Shown here: positions 1 through 11,689 of the stretch, piece by piece
Layout: each line of letters begins with the position of its first letter
How positions within the stretch are numbered: position 1 is the stretch's first letter
From: Gigaspora margarita
Taxonomy: Eukaryota > Glomeromycota > Glomeromycetes > Diversisporales > Gigasporaceae
Assembly: GCA_009809945.1 (NCBI GenBank)
Contig: WTPW01000487.1
Location: forward strand, 126,692-190,691
Direction of reading: 5' to 3'
DNA: 64,000 nt
Program-made: the position numbers and the translations under genes
Notes under the pieces: generated by a model
The model's database searches: none
What the model saw: the letters and a program-made list of their open reading frames with translations, nothing else
What the model was told of the DNA's origin: nothing

Positions 1-812
1 GATTCTTAACGATTAATTCAGCAATTGCTGAATTATGATCGTTAAGAATCTTAACGGTCATAATTCAGCAATTGCTAAATTATGATTATTAAGATTCTTA
101 ACGATTGATTTAGCAATTACAGAATTATGATCATTAAGAATCTTAACAATAATAATTTAGCAATTGCAATCATTAAGATTCTTAATGATCATAATTCAGC
201 AATTGCTAAAATATGATCATTAAGATTCTTAACAATTAATTCAGCAATTACAGAATCTTAAGGATTATAATTTAGCAATTGCTGAATCAATTGTTAAGAA
301 TCTTAACAATAATAATCCAGCAATTGCTAAATTATGAATGTTAGAATTCTTAACGATTAATTCAGCAATTGCTAAATTATGATCATTAAGAATTTTAACA
401 GTCATAATTCAGCAATTGCTAAATTATAATTGTTAAGATTCTTAATGATTAATTCAGCAATTGCAGAATTATAATCATTAAAAATCTTAATGATTAATTC
501 AGCAATTGTTGAATTATGATTGTTAAGATTCTTAACGATTAATTTAGCTATTGCTGATCAATCGTTAAAATTCTTAATGATCATAATTTAGCAATTGCTG
601 AATTATGATCATTAAGAATCTTAATGATCGCAATTGCTAATTATTATTGTTAAGATTCTTAACGATCATAATTCTGGAATTGCTAAAATAATTGTTAAGA
701 ATCTTAACGATCATAATTTAGCAATTGCTGAATTAATTATTAAGAATCTTAATGATTATAATTTAGCAATTGCTAAATTATAATCATTAAGAATATTAAC
801 AATCATAATTGC
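1..812. repeat. Palindromic satellite array (about 49-50 bp spacing)
   Basis: Two short palindromes alternate through the whole stretch: TTCAGCAATTGCTGAA and GTTAAGATTCTTAAC (or its GAATC form). Spacing between successive CAATTG cores is roughly 50 bp, with mutated copies throughout. Because each unit is itself self-complementary, the array reads almost the same on both strands. It starts before the window, so its full length is unknown. No coding potential is seen. It could be a satellite or the sub-terminal array of a large foldback element. Confidence 0.85.
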
Positions 813-2940
813 AGGTAATAGGGTACTTACAAAGTGATTAGCTAGCTACCGAGATATTGCATAAGCACTATGATTAATTAAAGCGATCCTTAATGTAATT
901 TTTCTGAAGATGAATGCAGATAATAAGTTTAAGTCAATCAGAACAAGTCTATGACAAAAAAAGGTGGGTTTGACCTTTTTTTTTCATCACCTAATTACTG
1001 GTTAAACTGCTTTCCACCAATTAAAACTTGGGCTCTGATCTCTTAATTTATGTGCTTGAGAGAACCTTAAATCAATATGAATAAAAATTTAAACGAGAAA
1101 TTAATTAATATATTGATTGATAATGCTCAATTGGTTAAATAAGAAAATGTCCTGAGGATACTTAATTGAAATATCATGTACATTATATAATGTAAAGTTT
1201 TGTAGACCAATTTCAGCTTATTAAAGGTTTTTAAAGCTGTTAACGCTTGTTTGGCTTCTTTAAATACCACATTGCTTTGAAACTTCATTATTCTATAATA
1301 TTTTATGCAATACTACTGAAGTACTGTATCAGTATTATCTACTACAGCCTGAGCCATGGCCTAGCCATGACACAAGTTGTGGCTTCAATAACTATGGCTT
1401 AATTTCTTTAAAAAACTAATTCAGTTTGGCTTTGGTCAGCCTGGCTCCATTATGCAGTTAAAACCAAATCCATACTTGGTTAGTGCAATTCTGAAGAACA
1501 ATAATAAAAAAAAACTTATTTTTATAAATAATCACTAATTGAGACAAAAACCTGTTAAAGCAATAGTTAAACAATCTTATATATAATATAAATAGTAGAT
1601 GCAATATCGTGAAGTTTAAGTGCATAATTTCACGTTTCATTGCATTTAAATGCATTGTCCAATTAATTATGAGATTTTGTAAACGTTGTGAAGGGTAAAA
1701 TTAACCCTCAAATTCTATTATATTTTATTTCCTATTTTGTGAATGTATAGTACAAATTTCTTGCGAATTCCAGTAAATTCTTGATACATATCCGAAGAAT
1801 GACGAGAATAAAAATTATTCAAAGAATAATTTAGATAGCTTGAATAGTTTAGATTCAAGGAATAATCTAGATAGCAAGAATAGATAGAATTCCTAGAAGC
1901 CCTTATATGTAAAATTAAATATATAAAGGAGAGTTTTTCCTTCTGTAATAAAGATAACTCAGAGTTGGCACAACTTACAAGAGTTCAAAACTAAGTTATC
2001 GTTTTGCGCATATAGCTCAAAAGTTCATTCTCCTAATAACCCGATAAACTATCTTGTAATCCTGTGCGTAGTCAAGAGCTCTATTTGGCCCTAACAACTC
2101 GGACCAAGTCTTTTTACACCTTCTTTCATGCCTACTGCTATTAGGGTTCGATAGAGTTTATAGTATGTGTTGCTTGGATTAGTTTAGTCTTAGTTAATAT
2201 CCATGAGGCCATATTTTGAGATCCCAGATCGATATAGCCCCTCACAACATACGTACGTATGTATGATATATATCGCTTGGTCTCTGGTATAAAAACTTCA
2301 AAATGATTATTATTAGCATTGTTTTGATTATTTTTAAGATAATAATTCAAATTGGGAAATTAGAAGCAAATCCAATAATTGATTATTTATTGATAAAAAC
2401 TAAATTAACTATAGTTTTTCAAGAACTTTGATAATGGAATGAAATTTCTCTGTATATGTTGTAACGGTCGATTTTGCCCTGTATTTTGTTGTCCCATTGA
2501 CCGTAAAAGTTATTATCGTAATTAGTTGAGAGAAGTAAAAACCCAAATTAGTAAGATCGATCCTTATATGTATAGTGTCGACAATTTCTGAATTCATCAC
2601 ATATTATTAATTAAACTAATAATCATTTGACTTTGTGAACCTGAAATCACATAATTCCTAAATAATAGCATATCTGGTAGAGTGAGAATATCCACTTATT
2701 AGTATTAGTAAAATAAGAAAAGCACTTATAAAATTCAAGGATTACAGGAAAGAGCAATACTTATCTGAGCCTGGTACTGCACTCACAAGACCCAGACGCT
2801 AAATACTCAGATCAAAACTCTGTGCTTCAATCGAAGCCTATCAATTTAGAGTTTCAATATTGTTGTAGTTATAGTTATTGATACACTATAATAGTTATTT
2901 GTATTACAATCTTATTTAGTAATATTACAGTAGGTATTCA
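813..2940. other. Stretch with no recognisable gene
   Basis: AT-rich DNA with only short ORFs (under 70 codons) and no domain I recognise. A small A-run/T-run hairpin lies near 955-985. Nothing else can be supported. Confidence 0.5.
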
Positions 2941-3294
2941 GACTAGTGTTGTCAGTAGAATTAATTTGGCAAATTAATATGGTTACGGCATGTGCCGTAT
3001 TATTTGCTGTAATGCCGCAATGCCGTTATATTGAAATATTATAATGCTGTTGTATTTAAATACTATAATGCTATGTTATTGGCTTTATTAAATTTGGATT
3101 GATCCGAATTTACAAGTTTATTACAACTGCAAAAACTGGTTTTTTTTAAATTCAGATTAATTCGGTTTTACGAGTTTATTAAAATCGCAAAACTGAATTA
3201 TCCAGGTTTATTTAAACTCAGTTTAAAACCGGATTAAGTTGATGTTGAAAAATTAAATCCGAATTGTAAAACCAAAATTGGTTCCAACCTCTAT
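2941..3294. repeat. Diffuse repeat-like segment, possible degraded MITE
   Basis: Short repeated phrases occur on both strands: ATGCCG-type words near 2985-3030, and TTTATTAAA.TTCGG-type words near 3090-3250 that partly pair with each other. No clear ends or target duplication were found. Confidence 0.3.
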
Positions 3295-3348
3295 CACCAG
3301 TATCCGTGGTATATATATAGTCAGTCTGGACCCCAGATCATTTACTGC

Positions 3349-3935
3349 TAGGGTGATAAACGGACTAAGTAATCAAAACTATGTAAGTTAACTATAGAAT
3401 TTAATATATTGCAGATTTTTCATGTTACATGAAGGAATCATTATTGATACATATCGATATAACGGTAATNTTAATATATTTATTAAAAATTTCAANCCGA
3501 TTCAACTNACTAAAAAGTCAAANAATTGCTTTNAAATTTTCACAAAATGTCTAAAAAGTGACAAAAAACAAAATTACGTTCGAATATTTTTTGTTAATAT
3601 GTAAATTTTAGGTGTTCAACTAATAGAATATATAAATTTATTAAAAAAACTTCGTACAATAAGCACAACCAAAAAAATATACTATAGCTTTTGCGAAAAA
3701 TCGAGCGTAACTTTTTAGAGATAATTCTTATGAAGAGATTTCACTCAAAAAGAAATTAGAAAAAGAAGCGAAATATTCAGCNGAATNTTTTAGAATTTTG
3801 TACTTTTCTTATAATTAATTGAAGTAAAATGATATTTTAGTCAATCATTTTTAATTTCACTGAAAAAATCTGATCATATTAAAATTACTAATACACCTGA
3901 CATAGTTTTGATTACTTAGTCCGTTTATCACCCTA
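3349..3935. mobile_element. Young MITE with perfect TIRs and 9-bp target duplication
   Basis: The ends are exact inverted repeats of about 36 bases beginning TAGGGTGATAAACGG. It is flanked by the identical 9-bp direct repeat ATTTACTGC (3340-3348 and 3936-3944). The interior is non-coding and holds several ambiguous bases (N). A 9-bp duplication fits a MULE-type transposase. If one base matches by chance it would be 8 bp and hAT-type, and the TAGGG end also resembles the hAT-like element at 46728-47383. It sits inside SINE copy A, so it is younger than that insertion. Confidence 0.9.
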
Positions 3936-4574
3936 ATTTACTGCCATAGGCCTTAGGACTAATTTATCCTCGCAGGAAACTTGGTAGAGCAGTTCCTGTT
4001 CCACACAGGTATTACTTACACTTCGGTAACTTACTACAGCTTTACCTATATATTTGCAGTTAGGACTAACCATTAAACCACTACTATTACTTACTTTATA
4101 CTCTTGTAAGGTTCGCTCCAACCCCAGCACCCACTTCTACCATCCTACCGGTTCTTATACCAGCTTCTCAAACTTCCAAACCAGTTAGCCTGGAAGGGTC
4201 GATTAACCCAGCATTAGGTGCCACTATGGTTCTTTCTTCTCTTGGTACCTACTTCTATAGCATAGGTCCTTTTCCTCTGGTGCAACTCCGATAACCAGGT
4301 TGGTGAACCCCATCCCTAAGGGTCTTTATTCGTCTGATATTTTGGCTCTGGTTTTCGATTCTCTAGTTTTGGTAGCACTGTCAAAGATCTTTGCTATCTC
4401 CTTACTCAGGATTTGCCAAATGGGTTTTTATTTCTCTGGTTCCTTGGATTTGTCTGTATAATGATACACAAATACGCCCGAAAGCTTCCATTCTAGATGA
4501 TAACCAAGGATTACAGGTAATATACCTAACCAATCGACAAGACAATAGTTACCATACCACAGGTTTTATTTTCA

Positions 4575-4655
4575 AAGCGTCGCCAGTAGGATTTGAACTC
4601 TAAACCTGCCGCTTGGGGGTAACAACCTACCAATTTCTCTAAGTCACCACATCCT
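4575..4655 (-). promoter_or_regulatory. Internal pol III promoter-like tRNA head of SINE copy A
   Basis: Read on the minus strand, it has a box A-like segment (TGACTTAGAGAAATTGGTAGG) about 30 bases before a box B-like segment (GAGTTCAAATCCTAC). That is the layout of a tRNA gene, but the arms do not all pair well. I call it a tRNA-derived promoter, not a working tRNA; the isotype cannot be assigned. The matching head in copy B lies at about 48165-48240. Confidence 0.65.
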
Positions 4656-4663
4656 ATTATTTA

Positions 4664-4890
4664 GCTTTTAATTTTTACATTTGTCAAATATATTTTTTTA
4701 AAAAATTTTAATTTTTTTGTTGAACGTAAAATTAAAAGTCCAATAATAAAATGTTCTCCAATTTTGCTAAAAATTTTGCTGTATATGTATTTTGATCTTC
4801 CAAATAAGTTTACTTAAGCGATAATAATCGATTTACATAGTAGAATTTGGACTTTACTATGTAGTGACTATTGTCAGTCATGGATAACTT
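4664..4890. repeat. Half copy of a palindromic MITE (same family as 25964-26320)
   Basis: Sequence from about 4664 to 4890, ending near CTTTACTATGTAGTGACTA, matches the right half of the full element at 25964-26320. The left half is absent here. Confidence 0.65.
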
Positions 4891-5214
4891 ATTTTGTAGT
4901 TTAATTTGAACCTACTTCGGGTTCAAATTTTGATTGGGTATTATTGTTGCACAGATCACGTGACCTGGTTTTCGTTCATTGGGCAAGGTGCAAGAATCCA
5001 AAAGTCATGTAATCTCTGTTTGTATTATATTACACATAACTAGGTCAGAAGGGTCAGATCCAGGATGGAAATACCAATTGTTATTTGATATATGTCAAAT
5101 TGCAATGTTAAATCGACATGTGTCAATTTAAAATTGATATAAATTGTGAAGTGATATATAACATATATACGATTAAATTTAAATCAACTAATAAATGAAA
5201 CAATAATATCTGTA
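4891..5214. other. No gene seen between MITE fragment and hAT remnant
   Basis: AT-rich spacer. It may contain the lost 5' part of the hAT element, but no BED zinc finger or terminal inverted repeat can be recognised. Confidence 0.4.
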
Positions 5215-6535
5215 TGTTTTACAACAAATTTGTGGACCCAAAACCATGTTTCATTTATTGGAGTAACTGCTCATTGGCTTGCAGAGAATTTTGTAATGCA
5301 TCAAGCATTAATTACTATAGAAAATTTTGAATACTCTCATATAGGGGATTGTATTGAAGACTTCTTGCACAAAGTTCTTACTAATTGGAATATAGAAGAT
5401 AAATTGTTTTCAGTAACTACAGATAATGCTGCATTAATAGTAAAGGTGATCAGGCAATTAGGAACTACTTATCTTGGATGTGCAGTCTATACAATTCATC
5501 TTGCAATTACAGATGGATTAAAAAAAAGCAATGCTTTAATAGAAAAAGCTAAGTTAATGAATAATTTTATTGTTAATCACGATAAGTATAGGCCATGATT
5601 CTGTAATATTCAAGCTAAACTAAATAAAAAAAATTTAACAAATAAATCAAATGTTATATTGGAACCCATATCAAGTGATACTGCGACACATTAAAATTCT
5701 ACGTATCTTCTTCTTCAAAGACTAATAGATCTTTGTGAAGTGATTGTTGTATTAGCTAAGAACCTAGTAAAAGATCCTGATAGAATAGTTAGAACAAATG
5801 GAAATAGTTTAAAAGAAAAAATAATCACAGACGAAGACTAGCAAGGATTATCAGAATTATATAATCTTCTCCATCTATTTGCATGTGCATCTGTCTACAT
5901 GGGTGAAAATCAGTATTCAATACTAGAAATGGTATACCCGACTATAAAATGCCTTTTTAAACATCTTGATTATATAGAAAATCAGCTTACCCATTCGTCA
6001 GTTATTGAAACACATGAATATCTTTACAATTCAATGTTAAATTGCTAGGAAGATCCTAATATAATTGGATGGCTTAACAATTTTAGACCCTTGTTTCAAA
6101 TCGTTATCAAGTGTATCATCTGATAAAAGAAATGAAGTAATAGATAAGTTACGAAGAAGAATTAATCTTTCTATATATTTATCAAATGAAACAAATTTAT
6201 CAAATACAATTGATTCAATATTTAACATGTCTTTATTTTATGATAATGAAACAGAATTAACCTCACCTATTGATATGGAGCTGCAAGTGTATTTTTCCAT
6301 TTCACCAATTTTCAAGTATGAGCTTACGGATCCGTTATATATAAATTGCAACCCTTTAAGTTGGTAAAAAGAAAATCAAGGTACTTTACCGCTTTTTGCT
6401 AAGCAGGCAAGGATCTTTCTTGCTGTGCCTGCAACTTCAGTCCCTTCTAAAAGACTCTTTTCTAGTGCTGGAAATATTCTAACAGATAAACGTAACCGTT
6501 TAAGCCCAATATGTTTCATGACTTATTGTTTTTAA
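5215..6535 (+). pseudogene. hAT-superfamily transposase, 5'-truncated and inactivated
   Basis: Three readable segments in order belong to one hAT transposase. The first holds the TTNLWT motif, then VSFIGVTAHWL and TTDNA, then a C..Y..HL motif. The middle segment is about 5690-6060. The third ends in the hATC dimerisation block FLAVPATSVPSKRLFSSAGN near 6418-6480. The N-terminal BED finger is missing, and several in-frame stops interrupt it. Two of the three catalytic acids expected in hAT enzymes are replaced. The first Asp is Asn (codon AAT at 5227-5229; family consensus TTDLWT). The last Glu is Lys (AAA at 6449-6451; consensus PSERLFS). Both fit G-to-A changes. The middle Asp (TTDNA) is kept. 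Confidence 0.85.
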
Positions 6536-6792
6536 AAGAAAACTCATTAATCATAAATGTTTATGTCGGATTATAAAATAATTAAAAAAAAAAAGTATTA
6601 ATATTTGTATAAAACATATATTAATAGAATTAGGATTACAAAAAATAAAAAAAATTTTATATTTAACTTTTATTTTTATATTCGCTATTCATAAATTCGT
6701 TTTTGATCTCATACAAGAATGTCTTGTTCAAAGCATAAATAAGTATATTTTTTAAATATAGATTAAAGAGTAGATTTTGTATCTTTAATTAA
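6536..6792. other. AT-rich spacer downstream of hAT remnant
   Basis: No gene. It probably includes the 3' untranslated part of the hAT copy; no terminal repeat was identified. Confidence 0.4.
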
Positions 6793-7018
6793 TGTGACAA
6801 ATTATAATGAAATCGAATTATAATGAAATTTGATTTAATTTATGACCAATTTTTAAAATTTTTTGGGGCCTTTTTTGTTAGATTTTTTTTTATAGTTAAG
6901 TTAGGTTTTAGGATTAGAATTATTTAAAAAAGAGTATAGGTAGATTTTAGTAGTGCTTATATTTTTAAATTGAGACCCTAAATTTCACTATAATCTGATT
7001 TCATTATAATCTGCGACA
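6793..7018. mobile_element. MITE with 17-bp imperfect TIRs and ATTAA flanks
   Basis: The left end TGTGACAAATTATAATG pairs with the right end (rc TGTCGCAGATTATAATG). Sub-terminal sequence also pairs for about 20 more bases. Direct repeat ATTAA occurs at 6788-6792 and 7019-7023. The interior contains a TTAGG-like tract near 6900-6920. No coding capacity. Confidence 0.7.
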
Positions 7019-7245
7019 ATTAATTTCAATAAAAAATGATGATATATATATATAAAATCAGTAAATTAATATGATTTCGACAACTATGACATTTTTAAAT
7101 ATATATATAAAAAAAAGAAGACTTCAATATTTAGCCAATTAAGCCGACTTAGCCAATTTTTATAAAATTGGCTTAGTCAGTCAATAAATTTAGATTGACT
7201 AATACCCCTACTATTAATATTTCTTTTAGTTTACTAGGCTACATG

Positions 7246-7525
7246 TAGTGATGTGAATTCTACCAATTTGGCATGTTTCTACTGGTATCTACCGGTAGGT
7301 AGTAGCTATCGGTAGCTACCACTACCAGTAGATCTACTAGTCACATGATAAATAATATTTATTTAACAAATCATATACTTTTCGATCATCATATAATTTT
7401 AAAATTTAATTCGATTATTTTATTGGTATCTACCCTGCATATAATTTACCTAATGGTATCTACCGTTATCTACCGGTAGATACCAGTGGTAAATTCCTAC
7501 CGGTAGCTACCAACTTATATCACTA
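7246..7525. mobile_element. hAT-type MITE, 8-bp duplication GCTACATG
   Basis: TIRs TAGTGATGTGAATT and AACTTATATCACTA are flanked by the perfect 8-bp direct repeat GCTACATG (7238-7245 and 7526-7533), the hallmark of hAT transposition. Sub-terminal regions are rich in alternating words such as CTACCGGTAG on both strands, as often seen where hAT transposases bind. It lies just beyond the end of LINE-A. Confidence 0.9.
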
Positions 7526-8239
7526 GCTACATGTGAGATTTATGTCTGAATTTTATGTTTGAGTTCTGTAAAAAACTATATTGATTGAATGTCTCTTGTT
7601 TTTTCTTTACTACTTCCACTTATCTTGTCCCAGAATTCAGCTTTTTGATCTCTTCTTTTATCCATTTCATTCATGATAGTACTTAAGATCTTCCTTCATT
7701 TCTCATTTGTCACTCCTTGGTCGATTAATTTATGATTTCTACATATTCTTAGTATATAAATCCTTTCCTCTGTCTTGTTTATTCCTGCTCTCTTCCTATA
7801 TTTTTTATCTTCTATTAGGGCCTTTATATCTTTAATTGTGCTCTCAGTCTTTTTTTACAATCCACTTTTAACTTGTAGTTCTCTGTCTCTGTGTTCGTCT
7901 TTATTATGCATTTCTTCCTTTTTGTATTTTTCTGCTTACATCCCTCATAGCTCTTAATATGGTTTCCTTCTTCTACAATCTCCTAATGGTGTATTTTAAT
8001 TATTTTTGGATTGACACTAGATACTTTGCCTATTATTCCTCGTTTGTTTATGATCCAATCTCTTTTTTTGGCCACTAGACTTTTTAACGCTATCTCATTT
8101 CTAAGTGTCCTGTTTTCTGTTCTCTTTCTATCAGTCTATTCCATTACTTCTGTTTTGATTGCCTTGTGCCATCTTGGTTTTTGACCTCTAGGTATCTTCC
8201 CTGTTGTTTGAGGTATCTTAGTTCACTACAGGTATTTTG

Positions 8240-10963
8240 TATAGTCTTGGTTCACTAGTTTTCTAATACAATGACCCCTATCTTCGTCATGCTATCTTTA
8301 ATTTTGTACACACTTATCATATTGTTTATGATCACATTTATTGACATTCCGCTTATTCTTCTCAGTATCGGCCAGACTGTTTCAAGATTCCTTTGAAATG
8401 ATATCTCTAAATCTTCTAATATTTTGAGAATTTTGACCATTATAGTATTATGTTTACTCGAACCAGTCACCAATTGTTTACAACTAAGTATTGTTATGTT
8501 TGAGTTTGCTAAATTCTGAATCTGTTATAGCTGAATTTTATCAAAGATCTAATGATTTAGCAATCCTGCTATTATCAATGCATGCTGTTGTATTTGTATG
8601 TCTCATACTGTTCTCAGCCTGTATATTTGATTATGCCAGAAAGTCGAATTTGGCACTGATCTTGCTATATTCTCTTTTAACTTGACTATTGCAGTATATT
8701 TGTTTGTTATTAAATCACACCATACTTTATATCCAAGTATATTTTGGATTCGATAGGCTAATCTGGTCAGTAGTACTATATTTATTACATATATTACTTG
8801 TTTTGCTACAATTTTTGCATTCCTCATTTTTTCTATTGCATATTTCGCTTCTTTCTTAATTTCTTTATGAATCACTCTATAATTTTTTTCGTAAACTAGC
8901 AGCCTAGTATATTCATGACCATCTTCTCTTCAATTTCCTTTATTTCAGATCTATGTAGTTGAAACGTGTTATCCTAATTCTTATGTCCTATTACTCCCAA
9001 TATCGATTAGGGTTCCTCAAATTCAAATCAAATCAAATTAACCCTGATTTGAATTTGATTTGATTCAAATATTTGGATTTGAATTTGATTTGAATTTGAA
9101 TTTTTAATAGTAATTTTTAAATTAAATCAAATATTTGTCAAATCAAATCAAATTTGGTCAGATTTGAATTTGATTAAATCAAATATAGTCAAATTTGAAT
9201 TTGAATTTGATCAAATATTTGATTCAAATATTTGAAGATCAAATCAAATTGTGGAACTCTAATATCAATTTTTCTGGGTTGACTTTTATATTTGTTAATT
9301 CGTAAAAGCTTTCTGTCTCTTCTATTATATTCTGAAGTTCTTTTTTTTTACTAGCTACCCAGACCGAATCTTCCATATACATGATAGCTAAGAACTCATT
9401 CCATACTTCTGTTCTTTAAAATTCCTGTTGAATCATCACTTCTATTTTATATTTTTTTTTTGTTTGTGTGTTTCTTTAAAGAAGTGGGTCGTAATATATT
9501 CTCTATAAAAGTAGCGAGATTATCTCTTTTTGATCTATTCCATTCTCCACTTTGTATCTATTTATATTACCATAATTGGTAATTATATAGTTCGTTCTAT
9601 TCATGAATATGTTGATGACCAATTCTAGTATTTGTTGTAGTATCTTTATTCTTAATAGTGATAGTTTTAATATTGAAATGTGTACTAAATTATACGCTTT
9701 GGATATGTCCTGTGACAATATCCATAATGTTTTCCTATTAACTTGTGCGGCTTCAATTAAGTGTGTTATTGTATTGATAGGTATCATAGTTGAGGTGTGA
9801 CATAGTGCCACGTGATTGTTCAGTTTTAATATCTCATGACTTGATAACATATCCATAAGCCGTTTTGTTATTATTTTTGTAAACAATTTCCTTGTATACT
9901 CTATAAGAGTTATTGGTCTTGTTAGGTTCAATTGTTCTTTGAAGATTAGTTTTTTCGATATCAGATATATTGCGCTTTGTTTCCATTTTGTTGGTATATC
10001 TTTGATTGTTAAGCATTTATTAAAGACCTTAATTATATTTTCTAAGATCTTTTTGCTTAGGTGCCTTAGCATTTCATTACTTATATTGAGCGGTTCTGTT
10101 GCTTTCGTTAGATCAAATTCACTTAGTCTTGCTTGTACTTTCTCTATCTTTATCTTTTTTGTTAGATTATCATACTGCTTTTCATCTATTTGTCTTAATA
10201 GCTCGTATTCATCCTTTCATCTTTGCCATAGTATTGTATTTGGATTGTTGACTTTCATTCAATTTTTTGAAGTATTGTTTGATCTGTTGTTTTATATCTT
10301 CTGGATGTGACTTTAGCTCTTTCTTTGTCATTATATTACTGAAATCAACCTTATTCACTCGCCTTTCTAGTATACTATCAATTATTTTCTTTGTGTTTTT
10401 CTTAACATTCCTTGTCCTTCTGTCTTGCTAATTTATTTTCTCTCATTGTTCTATATTGTTTTTAATGTTTAAAGCTTTGTGAATCGCAGTTTGGTATTGT
10501 TTGATTCTCCTGACTGTAGATTCTCTCTTTGCACCCTGAATATCAATCTGTTCTAGCTTATCTATGTGTACTTTCGCCAGTTTATTTATTTTGTCAATTG
10601 TTTTATTTAGAACCTTCAAGGACAGGTTTCCTTCTTTTTGAGCATTCTAACCAATTTATTTGTCTCTTTGAGTACTATATACAATTTTGTAGCCTGTTTT
10701 GAAAATGTATAGAATTCTTTGCACTCTATTTTGCTTCTCGGTATTACTTCAACACTACTTTTTTGTATTGCATTAACAATTCTATTCCATGCCTTGTCTA
10801 ATTGTTCGATATCCACGATTTCAAATTTTTCGTAGGTGTTCATTTTCTTGTCTATTTCTTTGGCGAACTTCCTCCATATTTCATCATTCATCTCTTCATA
10901 TTTATATACCCATCTCTTTTTTTTTCTAGCCTTCTTGTATTTATTGCTATCCTGTGAAACCAT
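8240..10963 (-). pseudogene. LINE-A reverse transcriptase and downstream region
   Basis: 10963-10616 is the basic linker after the endonuclease and matches LINE-B 56950-57190. 10072-9503 is the RT fingers/palm, with IPTKWKQSAIYLISK, LTRPITLIE, and SQDISKAYNLVH (motif A-like, counterpart of LQDMKKAFDSV). Motif C is read near 9361-9395 as YMEDSVWVAS (usual form YADD/YMDD). 8875-8603 matches the post-RT part of LINE-B (59340-59580). A TAG codon at 9503-9505 (minus strand) takes the place of a Trp codon conserved in LINE-B (SLMWRIFYD). A TA-flanked MITE interrupts the region at 9010-9259. Confidence 0.8.
9010..9259. mobile_element. CAAATTTGA-rich MITE, TA target site, copy 1 (in LINE-A)
   Basis: Starts GGGTTCCTCAAATTC and ends in AATTGTGGAACTC, with TA on both sides (9008-9009, 9260-9261). 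The body is built from CAAAT/ATTTG words. Other copies lie at 22975-23256, 36668-36943 and 48765-49034. TA duplications fit a Tc1/mariner-type transposase acting in trans; none is in the window. Confidence 0.85.
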
Positions 10964-11640
10964 TTTAATAGCACTATCTTGTGGTCGCTATTTGTAATTT
11001 CTTGTACATTTATTAATTTTAGTTCTTCATACCGATTTAAAATTTTAGAGGATGTCCATATATCATCTATTTGACTCTGTCTTTTTGCTCTACTCCATAT
11101 TGCTTGTTTTACTTTGAAATATTTTACTGTACTATAAATACTAGCTTGTTTGAAGTTTTTAAATAATTTAAAACCTTTAGTATTCCGCATTTGTGGTTGA
11201 AGTCTTCCATCACTAGAACTTCCATATCCTTCTTTTGTGCCTGTTTCAACCATTCTGATATCTTATCTTGTGTTGTTTTGTTTAATTTTTGTTATTACAC
11301 AGCATGTATGTTGAGATTATTCGTATTTGGTTCCTCCTAGATAGACACAAGTCAATTTTTATTGCTGTGTTTGGTAATGATTCCGTCCCGTAGACATATT
11401 TCTGTAGTGGTTTATGAATCGCTATTATCATCCCCATACTTGCTTCCTGTTTTTTGGCTATCTTTTCATTGCTATTAGCAGAGTATATATTGAAGTACGA
11501 ATTTGCTACTTTACTCTTAAGATATTCTGATTGTGCCAATTTTGTTTCCATCATACTAATTATATGCAGATCAGCCTCATTGCAGAACTCAAACTACAAT
11601 TGCCTTTTCAGGCTATTGTTCATGCTTTGAACATTATGTA
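10950..11640 (-). pseudogene. LINE-A ORF2 endonuclease domain (EEP/APE type)
   Basis: Readable parts match the endonuclease of LINE-B. There is an IHNVQSMN-like start near 11640 (LINE-B: THNINGIK), then a METKLA segment corresponding to CETNI. Next come a strand/loop region ending in RIISTY, a MEDFNH segment (LINE-B RDFNHE; family consensus GDFN), and SDHKIVLL near 11000 (family SDH motif). These are the classic blocks of the nicking endonuclease of APE-type LINEs. Frameshifts separate the segments. Confidence 0.7.
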
Positions 11641-11689
11641 TTGTCAATATTTAAGTATGTAAAATCCGGTTACCTATTAATGTTGTATT

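Larger units (their letters stand above)
3295..4655 (-). repeat. tRNA-headed SINE-like element, copy A (split by a MITE)
   Basis: On the minus strand it begins with a tRNA-like head at about 4655-4575 and runs leftward. Most of its length matches copy B at 47392-48240 in the same orientation. The match includes phrases around CTTTTCCTCTGGTGCAACTC and GGTAGCACTGTCAAAGATCT. The part left of 3349 also matches copy B, so one element was split by the MITE at 3349-3935. At over 700 bp without that insert it is long for a SINE. No reverse transcriptase is encoded, so it would depend on a LINE. The family is known to me only from these two copies. Confidence 0.75.

Noticed and set aside
1-812. CRISPR array
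   Set aside because: Units are palindromic and contiguous with no distinct spacers, and the DNA is eukaryotic in character.
4575-4655. Functional tRNA gene
   Set aside because: Arms do not pair fully, the anticodon cannot be assigned, and it is the head of a repeat with another copy at 48165-48240.
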